In this document: positions 46,950 through 55,895 of the stretch, one piece after another
Layout of the letters: every line of letters starts with the position of its first letter
How positions within the stretch are numbered: the stretch's first letter is position 1
Origin: Psychrobacter aquimaris
GTDB taxonomy: Bacteria; Pseudomonadota; Gammaproteobacteria; Pseudomonadales; Moraxellaceae
DNA: 64,000 nt
NCBI RefSeq assembly: GCF_016107525.1
Contig: NZ_JABASR010000006.1
Coordinates: forward strand, 1-64,000
Direction of reading: 5' to 3'
The notes under the pieces: generated by a model
Seen by the model: only the letters and a program-made list of their open reading frames with translations
What the model was told of the DNA's origin: nothing
Databases searched by the model: none
Position numbers and translations under genes: made by a program

Positions 46950-48605
46950 TTAATACTTCTGTTTACGCTGAGTAGACGAACCAATATTCATTGCTTCACG
47001 ATATTTGGCCACGGTTCTTCTGGCGATATCGATACCTTCGGAGAATAAACAATCTTTTATGCGACTGTCAGATAATGGCTTTTTGGCATCTTCATTGGCT
47101 ACTAGTTGCTTAATCATGGCGCTAATGGCCGTTGATGAAATATCGCCGTCGGTACTACTGACGTGAGATGAAAAGAAATGCTTGAGTGAAAACAATCCCT
47201 GCGGTGTCAAAATTGTTTTACTGGTGGTTAGACGCGAGACGGTAGATTCATGCAAATCAACTTCTTCAGCAATGGCTTTTAAGATGAGCGGTTGCATGGC
47301 AGTCGCGCCATGCTGCAAAAACTCTTGCTGATAACGCACAATACTGGTCGCTACTTTTAATAGGTTTTGATTGCGCTCTTCAATACTACGAATAAACAAT
47401 CTCGCATCGGTGAGGTTCTCACGCAGATATTGATTGTCGGGACTGTCATCACCGCGCTTCACCAAGTTGGCATATTCTTGATTGACTCTTAGCTTTGGCA
47501 TGGTGTCAGGATTGAGGCGCACATACCAGCCGTCCTCTTGCGCCGATGTTTCTGAACTCGTACGACTATGATGACGACGTATAGGCGTAACCAACACATC
47601 TGGAATATCATAGCTTTCTGAAGATTGCATATAATCAGGCTGGCTACTTTGGAATAACAAACCAGGTGACGGATTCAAGGTGCGTAGCAAGTTAAGTGCG
47701 GGGGTAATCTGTTCAGGCGCGAGTCCAGTCCGCTCAGTCAGCGCTTTGATGTTATTGCTCACCAAATGCTCGCTAGCTGACAATAATGCTTGCGCTTCTT
47801 TTAGATAGTCAGTATTCGCATCGAGCTTGGACAACTGAATCGCTAGGCATTCACTGAGATTTCGCGCACCCACACCCAGCGGATCGCAAGATTGAATAAT
47901 ACGTAGGACGGCCATGACTTCATCGTGCTCAACAGATTCGTCCCATTGATAAAAACTTGCCATGGTATCGAAGCTTTGCAACAGCTCATCAATATCAAGC
48001 CGCACAAAACCCATGTCATCCATAGAATCCATCAGATAAGTTGCGATCAACATGTCCGCTTCTGAAAGATGCTTAAAGTTCAGCTGCCAGCGTACGTGAT
48101 CTTGTATAGTGGCGGAAGTGCCGCCTTGATAACTATCAAAATCATCGTCATCTCCCTGATTTGAACGACTACCTAGGCTTGTCGCAGCAGACGCATAACT
48201 ACTGGTTTCAAAACGACTATCATCATCGCTGTCCATCGAATAGTGGTCTACCGCGTCACCATCTATACTGGCTTGCTGTAATTTATCTAAGCTATCACTA
48301 AAATCCTCATCACTTTCAGAGTTGTGGCTATTACTCTCAGAGGTTGCACTAAATGAATCAGTACCAGTACTCTGATTCCAGCTATCAAGTGTCAATGACT
48401 CATCTACTCTATCGCCGCTGCCATACTCGTATTCATCTTCATCATCCTCAATACGTTCAAGCAATGGATTACTATCCAGCTTGGCCTGAACTTCTTGCGC
48501 AAGCTCAAGACTAGAGAGTTGCAGCAATTTAATGGCTTGCTGCATTTGCGGGGTCAGTTTTTGTGAGGTGCTCAGCGTGGTCGCCAATCCGAAAGACATA
48601 CTCAT
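46950..48605 (-). CDS. rpoN: RNA polymerase sigma-54 factor RpoN
   Basis: Alternative sigma factor working with enhancer-binding activators; in this group it drives pilin and nitrogen-related genes. The 551-residue protein has region I (SQKLTPQMQQAIKLLQLSS and SNPLLE), a long acidic Ser/Asp-rich region II (about 50-170), the core-binding domain (HLSEADMLIATYLMDSMDD) and the C-terminal RpoN box ARRTVAKYREAM. Region II is longer than in E. coli. Divergent from the nitrilase-family gene. Confidence 0.95.
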   Translation of the reverse strand: MSMSFGLATTLSTSQKLTPQMQQAIKLLQLSSLELAQEVQAKLDSNPLLERIEDDEDEYEYGSGDRVDESLTLDSWNQSTGTDSFSATSESNSHNSESDEDFSDSLDKLQQASIDGDAVDHYSMDSDDDSRFETSSYASAATSLGSRSNQGDDDDFDSYQGGTSATIQDHVRWQLNFKHLSEADMLIATYLMDSMDDMGFVRLDIDELLQSFDTMASFYQWDESVEHDEVMAVLRIIQSCDPLGVGARNLSECLAIQLSKLDANTDYLKEAQALLSASEHLVSNNIKALTERTGLAPEQITPALNLLRTLNPSPGLLFQSSQPDYMQSSESYDIPDVLVTPIRRHHSRTSSETSAQEDGWYVRLNPDTMPKLRVNQEYANLVKRGDDSPDNQYLRENLTDARLFIRSIEERNQNLLKVATSIVRYQQEFLQHGATAMQPLILKAIAEEVDLHESTVSRLTTSKTILTPQGLFSLKHFFSSHVSSTDGDISSTAISAMIKQLVANEDAKKPLSDSRIKDCLFSEGIDIARRTVAKYREAMNIGSSTQRKQKY

Positions 48606-48918
48606 GGGTGGCTTATTACACTCCGATACTGGTGATAGTCTATATATGTTGCCACTTAAAGTAGCGATTTAACGTTATCAGGACATGACGATAGCATTTT
48701 TCGTGGCAATTTTGCTATGATAATTTATAGACGGCCCGATACGCTTATTGCTCTCTACTTATAAAACCCTATAAATTTGACTGTTTTAGCATGAACCACT
48801 AAAAAATAAATAACCAAATCTTGTTGATAATAATAAGGCTATATAAAAAATACAAGGTAAATGACACTAAACCTTCGAGCCAATTGAACCACTCTTAACA
48901 TTAACCGAGAATAATACG
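48606..48918. other. Divergent intergenic region rpoN / nitrilase-family gene
   Basis: About 310 bases with promoters of both genes; nothing else recognised. Confidence 0.4.
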
Positions 48919-49818
48919 ATGAATGACCAAGTAAATAAACCGCACCTTATCACTGCTGCGATTCAAATGAATAGCCAGCAAGACATCGAAAAAAACCTAG
49001 CGGCTATAAAAGCTGCCATCAGCGATGCCAGTCATCAAGGTGCCCATCTTGTTGTCTTACCAGAAAATTGCTGTAGCATGGGCGAGCAATTTGCCACCGC
49101 AGAGCGTTTTGATGCGCTATCAGCGACGATAGCAAACTATGCCAGTACTTACGGTGTCTATGTGCTGGCAGGCTCACTGCCCTGCTTTTATCGCCCTGAT
49201 GGCGTTATCGTGCCTGATGGCAGACTGCGTCAAGTCAGTCAGCTATTTGCCCCTGATGGCACACAAGTGGCACGCTATGACAAAATTCATTTGTTTACCG
49301 CGACGGTAGCAGATAAACAAGGCAGCTATAATGAAGCAGCCACTTTTGAGCCAGGTACACAAACAGTCATTGCAGCGTTAGAGAGTGATAATGCTGCCTA
49401 TCAATTGGGCATGATGGTGTGTTTTGATTTGCGTTTTCCCGCATTGGCACAGCGCTTACGTCAAGCAGGCGCTGATCTATTGAGTGCACCATCGGCATTC
49501 ACTTATTTAACGGGTCAAGCACACTGGTCGCTGTTACTTCGCGCACGGGCGTTAGACAGTCAGTGCATGGTCATTGGCGCCGCACAAGGCGGCGACCATG
49601 TTTATAAAAACGGTGATATCCGTCAAACGTGGGGGCATACCACCATCACGGCTTTTGATGGCACGATTATTAACAGCTATGATGCAAGTGCACTAGATAA
49701 AACCACGGGTAACGAAAAAAACCAAGATTATGCCATGGTATTGGCATCATTAGACAAACAGACTCAACAGCAAGGCCGCCAAAAAATGCCCATTTTTGAC
49801 TGTCATCGTTTGGCGTAA
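48919..49818 (+). CDS. Carbon-nitrogen hydrolase (nitrilase superfamily, Nit1-like)
   Basis: A 299-residue amidase of the nitrilase superfamily with the Glu-Lys-Cys triad: E in VVLPENC, K in YDKIHLF and C in MVCFDLRFP. It is closest by eye to the Nit/YbeM-type deaminated glutathione amidases that repair a side product of transaminases. A segment NCCSMGEQF is also typical. Monocistronic; convergent with xerC, with a 9-base AT-rich inverted repeat (TTCAATACT/AGTATTGAA, 49825-49850) after the stop. Confidence 0.88.
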   Translation: MNDQVNKPHLITAAIQMNSQQDIEKNLAAIKAAISDASHQGAHLVVLPENCCSMGEQFATAERFDALSATIANYASTYGVYVLAGSLPCFYRPDGVIVPDGRLRQVSQLFAPDGTQVARYDKIHLFTATVADKQGSYNEAATFEPGTQTVIAALESDNAAYQLGMMVCFDLRFPALAQRLRQAGADLLSAPSAFTYLTGQAHWSLLLRARALDSQCMVIGAAQGGDHVYKNGDIRQTWGHTTITAFDGTIINSYDASALDKTTGNEKNQDYAMVLASLDKQTQQQGRQKMPIFDCHRLA

Positions 49819-49859
49819 GTCAGTTTCAATACTGAATATTAAGTATTGAATATCGAGTG

Positions 49860-50909
49860 TTAGGTGGTATTTTTTTCAGTCCGTGTATGAGTCGCGCGCG
49901 GATGGGCGCGATCATAAACTTGCGTGAGTTTAGCAAAATCGACATGGGTATAAATTTGCGTGGTACTGATATCACTATGCCCTAGCATTTCTTGCACCGC
50001 GCGCAAATCACCACTGCCCGATAGCATGTGCGAGGCAAAACAATGACGCAATAGATGCGGATACATATTTTGTGCGATGCCAGCACGCGTAGCCGCAACT
50101 TTGAGACGCTGCTGCACTGCCCGTGTTGATAAACGTGTACCTAGTTTTTCACTAATAAATAGTGCGCTATCCATTTGCTCCACCCACAGATTACGATGCG
50201 GTAGATAACGGCTAATCGCTTCTGCTGCCTTTATACCTACTGGTACCAAACGCGTTTTATTGCCTTTACCTGTCACGCGCACGCGCAGGTCTGACAAATC
50301 CACATCGACCATATCCAACGCGACCAACTCACCTACGCGCAGACCGCTGCTATAAAGCAATTCAAACATCGCTTTATCACGTAGCCATAGGCGCGCTTGT
50401 TCGGGTGTATCAGGCATCTCTTGGTCAAGCAGCTGAGTGAGCAAATCAACGTCAGCGATAGACGGCAGCGGTCGAGGACTACGTTTGAGCTGATAGCCGG
50501 TCGTTGGGTTAATACGTGCCAAATCCTCTTCTATCAGCCAACCATAAAAATGACGAATGGCTGACAGCTCTTGCTGGACGCTGGCAAGTGCCAGTTTATC
50601 TTCATCCAAGCGTTGACTAATATGCTGGGCTAATTGGCGTTTATCGCAGCGCGTCCACGTCAGGCGTTTCCCACGTAAAAACAGCGCCAATTGGTTCAGT
50701 CCTGCAAAATAAGCGGTCAACGTATGCGGTGAGTGATTGCGCACTGACAAAGTGTTTAACCAACGATGCACTGGCGCCAACAAATCACGTAACGCGGCAT
50801 CCGACTCTATGGCGGCGGCGTGCTCGACTGATAGCCATGCTTTTGACTCAGAATTTGACGTAGGCTCTATCGTCTGATTGTTTTTATTGGACATAGCCCT
50901 ATTATCCAT
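49860..50909 (-). CDS. xerC: Site-specific tyrosine recombinase XerC
   Basis: Resolves chromosome dimers at dif with XerD. The 349-residue protein has an N-terminal SAM-like core-binding domain and the catalytic domain with Arg in SSGLRVGELVALD, Lys in VTGKGNKTRLVPVG, HLLRHCFASHML with the HxxR motif, LGHSDISTTQIYTHV with the tyrosine. About 40 extra polar residues at the N-terminus. The start ATG overlaps the dapF stop (TAATG); a Met five codons later is an alternative. The order lptM-lysA-dapF-xerC is a conserved gammaproteobacterial group. Confidence 0.93.
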   Translation of the reverse strand: MDNRAMSNKNNQTIEPTSNSESKAWLSVEHAAAIESDAALRDLLAPVHRWLNTLSVRNHSPHTLTAYFAGLNQLALFLRGKRLTWTRCDKRQLAQHISQRLDEDKLALASVQQELSAIRHFYGWLIEEDLARINPTTGYQLKRSPRPLPSIADVDLLTQLLDQEMPDTPEQARLWLRDKAMFELLYSSGLRVGELVALDMVDVDLSDLRVRVTGKGNKTRLVPVGIKAAEAISRYLPHRNLWVEQMDSALFISEKLGTRLSTRAVQQRLKVAATRAGIAQNMYPHLLRHCFASHMLSGSGDLRAVQEMLGHSDISTTQIYTHVDFAKLTQVYDRAHPRATHTRTEKNTT

Positions 50910-51796
50910 TATCCTTCTGGATTGGGCTTGATGCCCGCTTGCGCCATCAGACCATCTGGGCTAAATACGCCTTCGTAAACAAAGGCGGTCGGACCGGTCA
51001 TCATCACTGAATAACCCGGCTGCCATTTGATGATCATACTGCCACCATAAAGCTGCGCGCGCACGTCTTCGCCTTCATCGAGCCAGCCTTCACGGATACC
51101 GATGGCCACTGCCGCACAAGCACCTGTACCACAAGCTTGAGTCTCACCGACACCGCGCTCGTAGACACGCAGACGAATATGACGCTGGTTCATCACTTGC
51201 ATAAAGCCGACATTGACGCGGTCGGGAAAGGCAGGATGCGATTCGATGGCTTTGCCTAAAGTTTCAACGTCGGCATCGAGCACGTCATCAACTTTGATAA
51301 CCGCATGCGGGTTACCCATATTGGCAACATAAAGCTGTACAGGAGTGCCATTTACATCGAGATGATAGGCGTTTTGGATTTTGGTCGTGGCTTTAGGGGT
51401 AAAAGGAATCTCGCTTGGTTCAAACTTAGGCTTACCCATATCGACTTCGACCCAGCCATAACGATCAGTAGTCAATGAAATGATGCCGCTCGCCGTCTCA
51501 ACGCGCAGGCGCTGTTTAAATGACAGTTTACGTGCTTGCACAAAACGGGCAAAACAGCGCGCGCCATTACCACACTGCTCAACCTCTGACCCATCAGCAT
51601 TAAAAATGCGATAACTAAAATCAACGTCAGGACGCATCGGTGGCTCAACGACGAGCAGTTGATCGAAGCCAATACCCAAATGACGGTCACCCAATAGTTG
51701 TACCAAATCCTTGGTTAACTCTAAGCGCTGGGTCACCAAATCGATGACCATAAAATCATTGCCCAGACCATGCATCTTCGTAAATTCTATTAGCAT
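50909..51796 (-). CDS. dapF: Diaminopimelate epimerase
   Basis: Cofactor-independent racemase turning LL- into meso-diaminopimelate for lysine and peptidoglycan. The 295-residue protein has the two catalytic cysteines in [13 protein letters not shown] and [13 protein letters not shown], and the start [15 protein letters not shown]. Overlaps xerC by one base. A terminator lies between lysA and dapF, so dapF-xerC has its own promoter or depends on read-through. Confidence 0.96.
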   Translation of the reverse strand: MLIEFTKMHGLGNDFMVIDLVTQRLELTKDLVQLLGDRHLGIGFDQLLVVEPPMRPDVDFSYRIFNADGSEVEQCGNGARCFARFVQARKLSFKQRLRVETASGIISLTTDRYGWVEVDMGKPKFEPSEIPFTPKATTKIQNAYHLDVNGTPVQLYVANMGNPHAVIKVDDVLDADVETLGKAIESHPAFPDRVNVGFMQVMNQRHIRLRVYERGVGETQACGTGACAAVAIGIREGWLDEGEDVRAQLYGGSMIIKWQPGYSVMMTGPTAFVYEGVFSPDGLMAQAGIKPNPEG

Positions 51797-51949
51797 ATCC
51801 TTGTTATCCTATCCTATTTTTATGTATGCCTTATATTAGCACGCTGTCAGATACAATCATAACTATCACCGCTATCAAATATTAAGTTAACACGATGCTA
51901 AATCCATCTTGTACAACCAAACTGATATCTTGTATTAAAGCATGCCATA

Positions 51950-51984
51950 AAAAAGCCCATCGTCATAAAGACAATGGGCTTTTT
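51950..51984 (-). terminator. Rho-independent terminator of lysA
   Basis: AAAAAGCCCAT / ATGGGCTTTTT hairpin with a 13-base loop, 75 bases after the lysA stop; A/T runs on both sides. Confidence 0.85.
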
Positions 51985-52058
51985 ATCTAGCGCATGTCCT
52001 CAATCTGAACAGAAGCGTCTAAATGGGCTGAAAATGTCTAAATCTGTTGGTCACCGAT

Positions 52059-53414
52059 TTATTTACCTTGCCACAATAATTCGTCTGCATATAGTGCTTC
52101 AATGGTTTCACGTTTGCGAATCAGTTGATGGCTATCATCGGCTACCATTACCTCACTAGCACGCGGGCGTGAATTATAATTGCTACTCATGGTAAAGCCA
52201 TACGCACCAGCGCCTGTGATTGCTAAAACATCGCCTGCTGCGAGCGATAATAAACGGTCTTTCGCTAAAAAATCACCAGTTTCGCAAATAGCGCCAACAA
52301 TATCCCATGGCTGCGTGCCTTCAGTATCGATGCCATTCTCCGGTAAGATACTAGGAATCACGGCCATTTCAGCTTGATATAATGCCGGACGAATCAAGTC
52401 ATTCATTGCCGCGTCTACAATGGCAAAATTCTTATGCTCAGTTGGTTTGAGTACATCGACTTGGGTTAAGAGCACCCCAGCATTTGCCACGATACTGCGA
52501 CCCGGCTCAAAGAATACCGTTAAGCCAAGCTCGCTAAGTTTCGGTAATAAAGCTTGGGCAAACTCATCGATAGATACTGGTGTCTCATCAATATAACGCA
52601 CACCCAAACCACCGCCTAAATCGATATGACGCAGCTCGATACCTTTATCACGTAAGTTGTGTATCAGCTCAATCACTTTATCCAATGCCGCGACAAATGG
52701 CGCAACTTCCGTCAACTGCGAGCCAATATGACAGTCAATACCGACGATATCGATATGGGATAATTGCGCCGCTTGCTCATAGACGGCCACCGCATCTTCG
52801 TGAGTGATACCAAATTTATTGTCTTTTAAGCCTGTTGAAATATAGGGGTGAGTCTTGGCGTCGACATCGGGATTGACCCGTAGTGAAATTGGCGCAGGTT
52901 TATCCAATTTCTGTGCCACATCATTAATTAAAGTCAGCTCGCTGATTGACTCGACGTTAAAGCAGCCAATGCCTTGGGTCAGGGCATACTCGATATCGCT
53001 ATGAGTCTTGCCCACTCCTGAGAATACAACGCGCGACGCCTCGCCGCCTGCCGCCAATACGCGCATTAACTCGCCACGAGAGACGATGTCAAAACCTGCC
53101 CCTGCTTGCGCCAATACACCAAGTACCGCAAGATTAGAGTTGGCTTTTACGGCATAACAAATCTGGTGCGTTAGACTGTCAAAGCTATCAGTATAAGCTT
53201 GATAGACATCCAAAATGGCTTGTTTTGAGTAGACATAGCACGGCGTATCGTAGTGTTTAACCACGTCATCAATACTCACCTGCTCCATATATAATGCACC
53301 ATCGCGGTAATGCAGCGCGGGTAAATGGGCAGTTAAAGCTTGAGGATTAACATACAAGCCTTGATCAGTTTGGGTCGTGACGGATTTGCCAGTTTGTTGC
53401 TCAGAATGACTCAT
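52059..53414 (-). CDS. lysA: Diaminopimelate decarboxylase
   Basis: Pyridoxal-phosphate enzyme of the alanine racemase fold that makes lysine from meso-diaminopimelate. The 451-residue protein has the cofactor lysine in CYAVKANSNLAVL, HIGSQLTEVAPF, the glycine-rich HIDLGGGLGVRY and FEPGRSIVANAG, and the C-terminal catalytic cysteine in GAICETGDFL. About 30 extra N-terminal residues. lptM precedes it by about 95 bases on the same strand. Confidence 0.96.
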   Translation of the reverse strand: MSHSEQQTGKSVTTQTDQGLYVNPQALTAHLPALHYRDGALYMEQVSIDDVVKHYDTPCYVYSKQAILDVYQAYTDSFDSLTHQICYAVKANSNLAVLGVLAQAGAGFDIVSRGELMRVLAAGGEASRVVFSGVGKTHSDIEYALTQGIGCFNVESISELTLINDVAQKLDKPAPISLRVNPDVDAKTHPYISTGLKDNKFGITHEDAVAVYEQAAQLSHIDIVGIDCHIGSQLTEVAPFVAALDKVIELIHNLRDKGIELRHIDLGGGLGVRYIDETPVSIDEFAQALLPKLSELGLTVFFEPGRSIVANAGVLLTQVDVLKPTEHKNFAIVDAAMNDLIRPALYQAEMAVIPSILPENGIDTEGTQPWDIVGAICETGDFLAKDRLLSLAAGDVLAITGAGAYGFTMSSNYNSRPRASEVMVADDSHQLIRKRETIEALYADELLWQGK

Positions 53415-53507
53415 ATAAACATCTCTAATTTCATCAGGTTACAAAGTTAAAAAAATCTTAGGGTGCACACCGAAATCTCGTTGACGGCATTAAGTTTTTA
53501 ATCAAAA

Positions 53508-53798
53508 TCAATAATCATTAGGGTCTTCACTGGGTTCTGGTAGCTTAAATTCATCCATTCCTTGATGACTATCATCTTGTATAGAGCGGCTACTACTCAG
53601 TATGCCAGCGCTATCCGTATCCGTAGCTCCTTGAACCGTCTGGCTGCTAGCGTCGGTGAGGTACAGATTGCCTTTTTGTCCGCAACCCGTCAAACCCATC
53701 ATAACCACCCCACTGATGATAAAAGTGGAGATAACACGGTGGCCAAGACCAGCGACATTAGCGTGCTCAGTTTTTGAAAAGCGGTTGATAGTAAACAT
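53508..53798 (-). CDS. lptM: LPS translocon maturation chaperone LptM (YifL-like lipoprotein)
   Basis: Small outer-membrane lipoprotein, 96 residues, with lipobox LTGC directly followed by GQKGNLYL, the hallmark of LptM, which assists disulfide maturation of LptD. The C-terminal part is acidic and poorly conserved. The location just upstream of lysA-dapF-xerC matches the usual neighbourhood. A long polar N-terminus precedes the signal core, so a later start is possible but none has a better site. Confidence 0.87.
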   Translation of the reverse strand: MFTINRFSKTEHANVAGLGHRVISTFIISGVVMMGLTGCGQKGNLYLTDASSQTVQGATDTDSAGILSSSRSIQDDSHQGMDEFKLPEPSEDPNDY

Positions 53799-54473
53799 AG
53801 AATAGAGGACCTGTAACTTTGCAATGGCATGAGGATGATAAAAAAGAACGAGTCATAAAAGCGATAGGTCAAATCCTATAGAAAGCTAAATAAAAGCTAC
53901 CACCATCGCTAAAAAATGAAAATATGACTGCTTTGAATAATAGCATTATTACATAATGCTGTGTGCATACTGAATATCCCTAACCAATAAATTTGATCGG
54001 GTTTGGTTTTGCTAAGCTTTACTAGGCTGTGCGACTGCCATTTACTGAGCGTGCGTTGATACTAATGGTCTTAATGTATCGCTATCATAGTTAAATAGCC
54101 TCTTATATTTACTTGGAAAAATTTCCTTACAATTTATTATTACCTATTACATTTCGCTGTAGTAGCCGACAAACACTAGCCACACTCAGTGTACATTTGT
54201 ATTGTATATACGACATTTTGTCTATTTAACCCTTATAGTTATCGTGGTATAGCCATAAAACTATGGTACATTATGTTCAGACCTTGCGACTGTGTTGAGG
54301 CGCTAGTATGCGACTCAACAAGCACTTATCAATAGTGCCAGCCCAAGAGTGACCAGAATCAGCAATATACTTGCTTGACCTATGTCGGCATGGATGCGGC
54401 TGGTTTTTGTTTATTCAACCGGTACTCGTCTGTGATGAGTCACCATTTACAAAATACAATCTAAGGACAGAGT
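53799..54473. other. Longest intergenic region, lptM to ackA
   Basis: About 675 bases without a recognised gene. Contains a short palindrome AGCATTAT/ATAATGCT at 53942-53960, the presumed promoters of lptM and ackA, and near the ackA side a possible RNA structure: CCAGCC (54338-54343) pairing with GGCTGG (54398-54403) followed by TTTTTGTTT, with an inner AGCAA/TTGCT hairpin at 54361-54375. Confidence 0.4.
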
Positions 54474-55706
54474 ATGAGCGCCAGCCTAACCACCACTTTT
54501 GATGACAAAAATACCGAAACATCAAACCTAATCAATCCCACTTTAGTCCTCAACTGCGGTTCCTCTTCTATCAAATACGCGCTGATTAGCGAAGACAATT
54601 CTATTCGTATCACTGGTTTGGCCGAAAACTTAGGACTCGATACTGCTCGTATCAAACACACGACATTAAATGGTGATAAGCTGGAAATCTCTATCTCAGG
54701 TGGTCGTCATCAGTTAGCCCTACAAAAAATTCTTGAGCTATTAGAACAGTATCATTTCATCGCCGTTGGTCATCGCGTGGTTCATGGTGGCCGCGAGTAC
54801 TCTGAAGCGGTTCGTGTCGACGAGCATGTACTGGACGAAGTAAAACGCTTAAAAATACTCGCGCCCCTACATAACCCTGCTCATGCTTTAGGTATCGAAG
54901 CGGTACAGGCGATTTATCCTGATATTCCTCAAGTAGTCGTCTTTGATACAGCCTTTCACCAAACCATGCCACCCGTTGCTTTTCGCTACCCACTACCAAA
55001 AGCCCTGTACGAAGAACACAAAATCCGCCGCTATGGCTTTCATGGTACGTCTCATGCCTATGTCTCAGAGCGTGCCAGTGAAATTACTGAGTCTAAAGGC
55101 CCACATGGCTGGCTTACAGCGCATCTGGGTAATGGCTGCTCGGCAACTGCCGTTTATGACGGCAAAAGTTTCGATACCAGTATGGGTCTAACCCCGCTTG
55201 AGGGACTCATGATGGGTACGCGTAGTGGTGATGTTGACCCAAGTCTACACATACACCTAAAGCGCCAGCTCGGTATGAGCTTGGAAGAAATTGATGCCAT
55301 GCTCAATAATGAAAGTGGTCTATTGGGTGTCTCAGGATTGTCTAATGATTTACGTACGGTCGAACAAGCGGCGAACGAAGGTCATGCAGATGCCAAACTC
55401 GCTATCGAGATGTTCTGTTACCGCGTCGGTAAATATCTTGCCAGCTTAAGCTGCGCGCTGCCAGAATTCACAGGCATTGTCTTTACGGGTGGTATCGGCG
55501 AAAACTCAGTCACCACCCGTACCAGTATCTTAGAAGTGATGCGTCATTTTGGCATCAAAGTAGACGCTGACAAAAATGCGAGCTTGTTTGGTGGTAGCGA
55601 AGGCAGCTTCCACGCAGACGATAGCAGCATCGAGCTGTGGGTTGTGCCAACCGATGAAGAGTGCCGCATTGCCCAAGAAACACGTGAAGCATTGGGCTTA
55701 CTCTAA
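54474..55706 (+). CDS. ackA: Acetate kinase
   Basis: Interconverts acetate plus ATP and acetyl phosphate. The 410-residue ASKHA protein has LVLNCGSSSIKYALI, the catalytic VVFDTAFHQTMP, RYGFHGTSHAYVS, HLGNGCSATAVYDGKSFDTSMG (parts) and GIVFTGGIGENS. About 20 extra N-terminal residues before the first strand. AAGGA precedes the ATG; pta follows in the same direction after 190 bases. Confidence 0.96.
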   Translation: MSASLTTTFDDKNTETSNLINPTLVLNCGSSSIKYALISEDNSIRITGLAENLGLDTARIKHTTLNGDKLEISISGGRHQLALQKILELLEQYHFIAVGHRVVHGGREYSEAVRVDEHVLDEVKRLKILAPLHNPAHALGIEAVQAIYPDIPQVVVFDTAFHQTMPPVAFRYPLPKALYEEHKIRRYGFHGTSHAYVSERASEITESKGPHGWLTAHLGNGCSATAVYDGKSFDTSMGLTPLEGLMMGTRSGDVDPSLHIHLKRQLGMSLEEIDAMLNNESGLLGVSGLSNDLRTVEQAANEGHADAKLAIEMFCYRVGKYLASLSCALPEFTGIVFTGGIGENSVTTRTSILEVMRHFGIKVDADKNASLFGGSEGSFHADDSSIELWVVPTDEECRIAQETREALGLL

Positions 55707-55895
55707 GCTCAACACTTTTTATAAGTTGCTTATCAGCTTCTAGTCGTTTTATGAGCTTTTATTCATTATATGTCTTGAGTTGTTTTTTCTGCACAGCGCT
55801 TCTTATAAAAAGCATATGGTGAGAAGCGTGACGTTTTACTCATTCTAGCAAGGATGAAGTGAGCTTTAAAAATATAATAAACCGTAGGATACTTT

